Positions 4,840 through 5,546 of a DNA stretch of 5,546 nt are shown here, piece after piece. The notes under the pieces are model-generated. The model had not been told where the DNA came from, ran no database searches, and was given only the letters and a program-made list of their open reading frames with translations. The position numbers and the translations under genes were made by a program. This DNA comes from Mycobacterium sp. (lineage in GTDB: Bacteria > Actinomycetota > Actinomycetes > Mycobacteriales > Mycobacteriaceae): contig JAOPWF010000739.1 of NCBI GenBank assembly GCA_025965815.1, positions 1 through 5,546 of the forward strand, given 5' to 3'. Every line of letters starts with the position of its first letter. Within the stretch, counting starts at the first letter, position 1.

Positions 4840-5546
4840 GCAGTGATTCGCCAGCGCTGTCGCGGACAGGCGGCCGTCCTTTTCTCTCGGTCACTCGGGT
4901 TCTCTCGGTCACTCGGGTGGCTTATGCGCTTCTCGCCCTACTCATCGTGGTGGCGCTTGTACTGATGGGCTTCCTGCTCGTCCGCTCAAAAGTCTTCACC
5001 GGCGGGCCTCCCGATGACGCATTCTACAAAGCACTTTGGACGTTCATCGCTTCTGCGCTGGCGACCAGTGCCACGCTCGTGGGTCTCCTTTTCGGCAAGG
5101 CGCAAAACGACCGGACACTGGCGTTTCAGCAGGATGTCGAGGCTCGCAATGACGTGGCTAAGGACGCGGCCGAAAAGCGACAGACCCTCGACACTGTCGT
5201 TGACTGTCTGGAACTGCTGACGGTCTCCGACGGAACCTATGCGCCCAAGGCGCGCGTCGCCGGAAGTCTGGCGGCCTTGATTCATCTGGGCCATCCCGTT
5301 ATCGCGATGAGAACCCTCAGCGCGGCCTGGACGGATGAGAAGGTTGATCCCGAGACAGCCGTCTGGCTGATCGGGGAGGTCCTCAGATCCGCGTCGACGG
5401 AACCAAGCAAGAGAGAGGCCGCAGGTCTGCTGTATGCCCACGCCGATGAACTATGCCTGCGCGGCAGCGAGCACCGAGGCGAATTTGTCTGGCCCGATGT
5501 GCTGTGGGCTGGATGGCGCGAGGACTTTCCTCGAGAGGCTCGTTTC
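4836..5546 (+). CDS. Two-helix membrane protein with soluble C-terminal part (partial)
   Basis: The frame opens at ATG 4836 (MSSDSPALSR) and stays open for 237 codons to the right edge, so the C-terminus is missing. Two membrane helices lie at about residues 28-50 (VAYALLALLIVVALVLMGFL) and 67-88, separated by a short loop (SKVFTGGPPDDAF). A charged, probably coiled segment follows (about 89-120), and then Ala/Leu-rich helical sequence (about 138-210, including ARVAGSLAALIHLGHPVIAM) that resembles helical-repeat proteins. From memory, similar two-helix proteins with a cytoplasmic helical tail are common and uncharacterised in Actinobacteria; I cannot give a function. Residues 17-28 are LSVTRV twice, from an 18-bp tandem duplication. 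No good Shine-Dalgarno precedes the ATG; it overlaps the upstream ORF by ATGA. It lies on the presumed mobile-element side of the tRNA fragment. Confidence 0.7.
   Translation, partial: MSSDSPALSRTGGRPFLSVTRVLSVTRVAYALLALLIVVALVLMGFLLVRSKVFTGGPPDDAFYKALWTFIASALATSATLVGLLFGKAQNDRTLAFQQDVEARNDVAKDAAEKRQTLDTVVDCLELLTVSDGTYAPKARVAGSLAALIHLGHPVIAMRTLSAAWTDEKVDPETAVWLIGEVLRSASTEPSKREAAGLLYAHADELCLRGSEHRGEFVWPDVLWAGWREDFPREARF
4882..4918 (+). repeat. 18-bp perfect tandem duplication within the membrane-protein gene
   Basis: TTCTCTCGGTCACTCGGG occurs twice head to tail (4882-4899 and 4900-4917), and the match extends one base further. It keeps the frame and encodes LSVTRV-LSVTRV immediately before the first membrane helix. 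Base-perfect identity suggests a recent slippage duplication. Confidence 0.9.

Noticed and set aside
4986..5441. Minus-strand frame of 151 codons
   Set aside because: It is the shadow of the partial membrane-protein gene, which has clear helices and stays open for 237 codons.

Overview
The window is GC-rich actinobacterial DNA, most likely from a mycobacterium (Mycobacterium or Mycolicibacterium). The main reason is the pair at 2401-3857: an ArsR-family repressor with the five metal ligands known for mycobacterial KmtR, followed 5 bases later by a cation diffusion facilitator that resembles the Rv2025c type, the known KmtR target. Leaderless-looking starts with TANNNT -10 boxes also fit this group. 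All family assignments come from reading the translations and from memory of the families; no search was run.

Left part (1-2161), copper-type module. A minus-strand permease of the DUF318/ArsP_1 type diverges from a plus-strand pair: a DUF6153-like small membrane protein and a DUF305 lipoprotein. The 100-base gap between the divergent genes holds a C5-T-G5 palindrome that resembles CsoR/RicR copper-sensor operators. It lies between plausible -10 boxes for both directions, so one sensor could control permease, membrane protein and lipoprotein together. The permease frame is broken by an amber codon at 26-28. The eight codons beyond it, up to the window edge, still read like the family's conserved continuation.

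Middle part (2162-3870), nickel/cobalt module. After a 239-base gap without a convincing gene comes the minus-strand kmtR-cdf operon, convergent with the copper genes. Its promoter, start codon and a dyad that may be its operator overlap at 3844-3869. KmtR would release the promoter when Ni or Co is in excess, and the transporter would export the metal.

Right part (3871-5546), probable mobile-element end. At 3896-3940 lies the 3' half of a tRNA with anticodon CAU, with no 5' half. This is the typical scar of integration into a tRNA gene. Beside it, on the side where element DNA is expected, is a more AT-rich stretch with an 8-bp inverted repeat and four TACG elements spaced exactly 11 bp apart, which resemble integrase arm sites. 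Further right are a frameshifted small gene on the minus strand (4244-4476), a doubtful plus-strand ORF (4525-4839), and a partial gene running off the right edge (4836-5546). That last gene encodes a two-helix membrane protein with a soluble C-terminal part and a perfect 18-bp tandem duplication. It has no stop codon in the window. No integrase, transposase, rRNA or CRISPR array was seen.
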